This document shows positions 63,896 through 64,000 of a stretch of DNA of 64,000 nucleotides, piece by piece. The DNA comes from [Bacteroides] pectinophilus (lineage in GTDB: Bacteria > Bacillota > Clostridia > Lachnospirales > Lachnospiraceae): positions 2,221,389-2,285,388 of the forward strand of contig CP102260.1 in assembly GCA_025146925.1 (NCBI GenBank), written 5' to 3'. Both the position numbers and the translations under genes were made by a program. Position 1 is the first letter of the stretch. Each line of letters opens with the position of its first letter. The notes under the pieces are model-generated. The model made no database searches and was not told the DNA's origin. It was given only the letters and a program-made list of their open reading frames with translations.

Positions 63896-64000
63896 TTACT
63901 TTGTGTAGCTGCTTACACGATGAATTATCTCATGTCTTCCCGGACCGTTAGATACCATTGTGATAGGAGCTTCAATCTCCTGCTCAATTGCCTCAATATA
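63896..64000 (-). CDS. purA: Adenylosuccinate synthetase, C-terminal end only
   Basis: The last 34 codons of a minus-strand gene whose 5' part lies outside the window. YIEAIEQEI, PITMVSNGPGRHEIIHR fits the C-terminus of PurA, which makes adenylosuccinate from IMP. With guaB in the same window both branches from IMP are represented. Called on a short match only. Confidence 0.75.
   Translation of the reverse strand, partial: YIEAIEQEIEAPITMVSNGPGRHEIIHRVSSYTK

Overview
The window looks like a chromosomal segment of an anaerobic, spore-forming, low-to-moderate GC Firmicute of the Lachnospiraceae type (Lachnospira/Eubacterium eligens-like; genus not provable from the sequence alone). The evidence is consensus -35/-10 promoters with AGGAGG-type ribosome sites, an alpha/beta-type small acid-soluble spore protein behind a sigma-G-like promoter, AddA/AddB instead of RecBCD, diaminopimelate aminotransferase (dapL), an ANTAR regulator beside glutamine synthetase, and a KduD pectin-pathway dehydrogenase. 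No tRNA, rRNA or CRISPR array was seen.

Layout. (1) 1-6.6 kb is a clearly GC-richer island, all on the minus strand: an excisionase-like HTH protein, an ECF sigma factor, a small two-TM protein, a multi-TM protein, a PrsW-type intramembrane protease, a terminator, a second paralogous two-TM protein, and a very large secreted Ig-like-repeat surface protein that runs off the window. (2) 6.9-13.4 kb is an AT-rich, heavily rearranged accessory locus: a 5'-truncated RTX (calcium-binding repeat) gene flush against the gltD stop codon, N-terminal fragments of large genes sharing a 'MEALERIK' start, a probable toxin-tail/immunity pair, and a tandem array of four diverged ~177-aa paralogs with nearly constant ends and variable middles. 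(3) 13.4-64 kb is core chromosome: gltBD; lipid kinase; beta-CASP hydrolase; subtilase; beta-propeller/ABC trio; PAP2; kduD; glycosyltransferase; CPBP protease; an OmpR-type two-component pair; argS, truA, a decayed LytTR-type two-component pair, guaB, SASP, dapL-dapF-ANTAR-glnA, CapA lipoprotein, EAL protein, a metal-efflux operon (HMA-P1B ATPase-ArsR) with a clear operator, AEC transporter, polysaccharide deacetylase, addBA, a cluster of long palindromes, a three-gene adenylation/decarboxylase/carrier-protein operon, and the 3' end of purA.

How it works together. The nitrogen genes (gltBD, glnA with its ANTAR regulator) and dapL/dapF supply glutamate, glutamine and cell-wall diaminopimelate. 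The metal operon looks autoregulated through an ArsR-type operator over its start site. The island joins a sigma factor, a PrsW protease and paired small membrane proteins to a surface protein, which suggests regulated-proteolysis control of surface display. The RTX/array locus has the signs of a polymorphic-toxin-type system remodelled by recombination between short shared sequences. The adenylation-decarboxylase-carrier operon resembles carrier-tethered amino-acid decarboxylation (BtrI/BtrK logic of butirosin synthesis). The island, the array locus and this operon are the best candidates for something undescribed.
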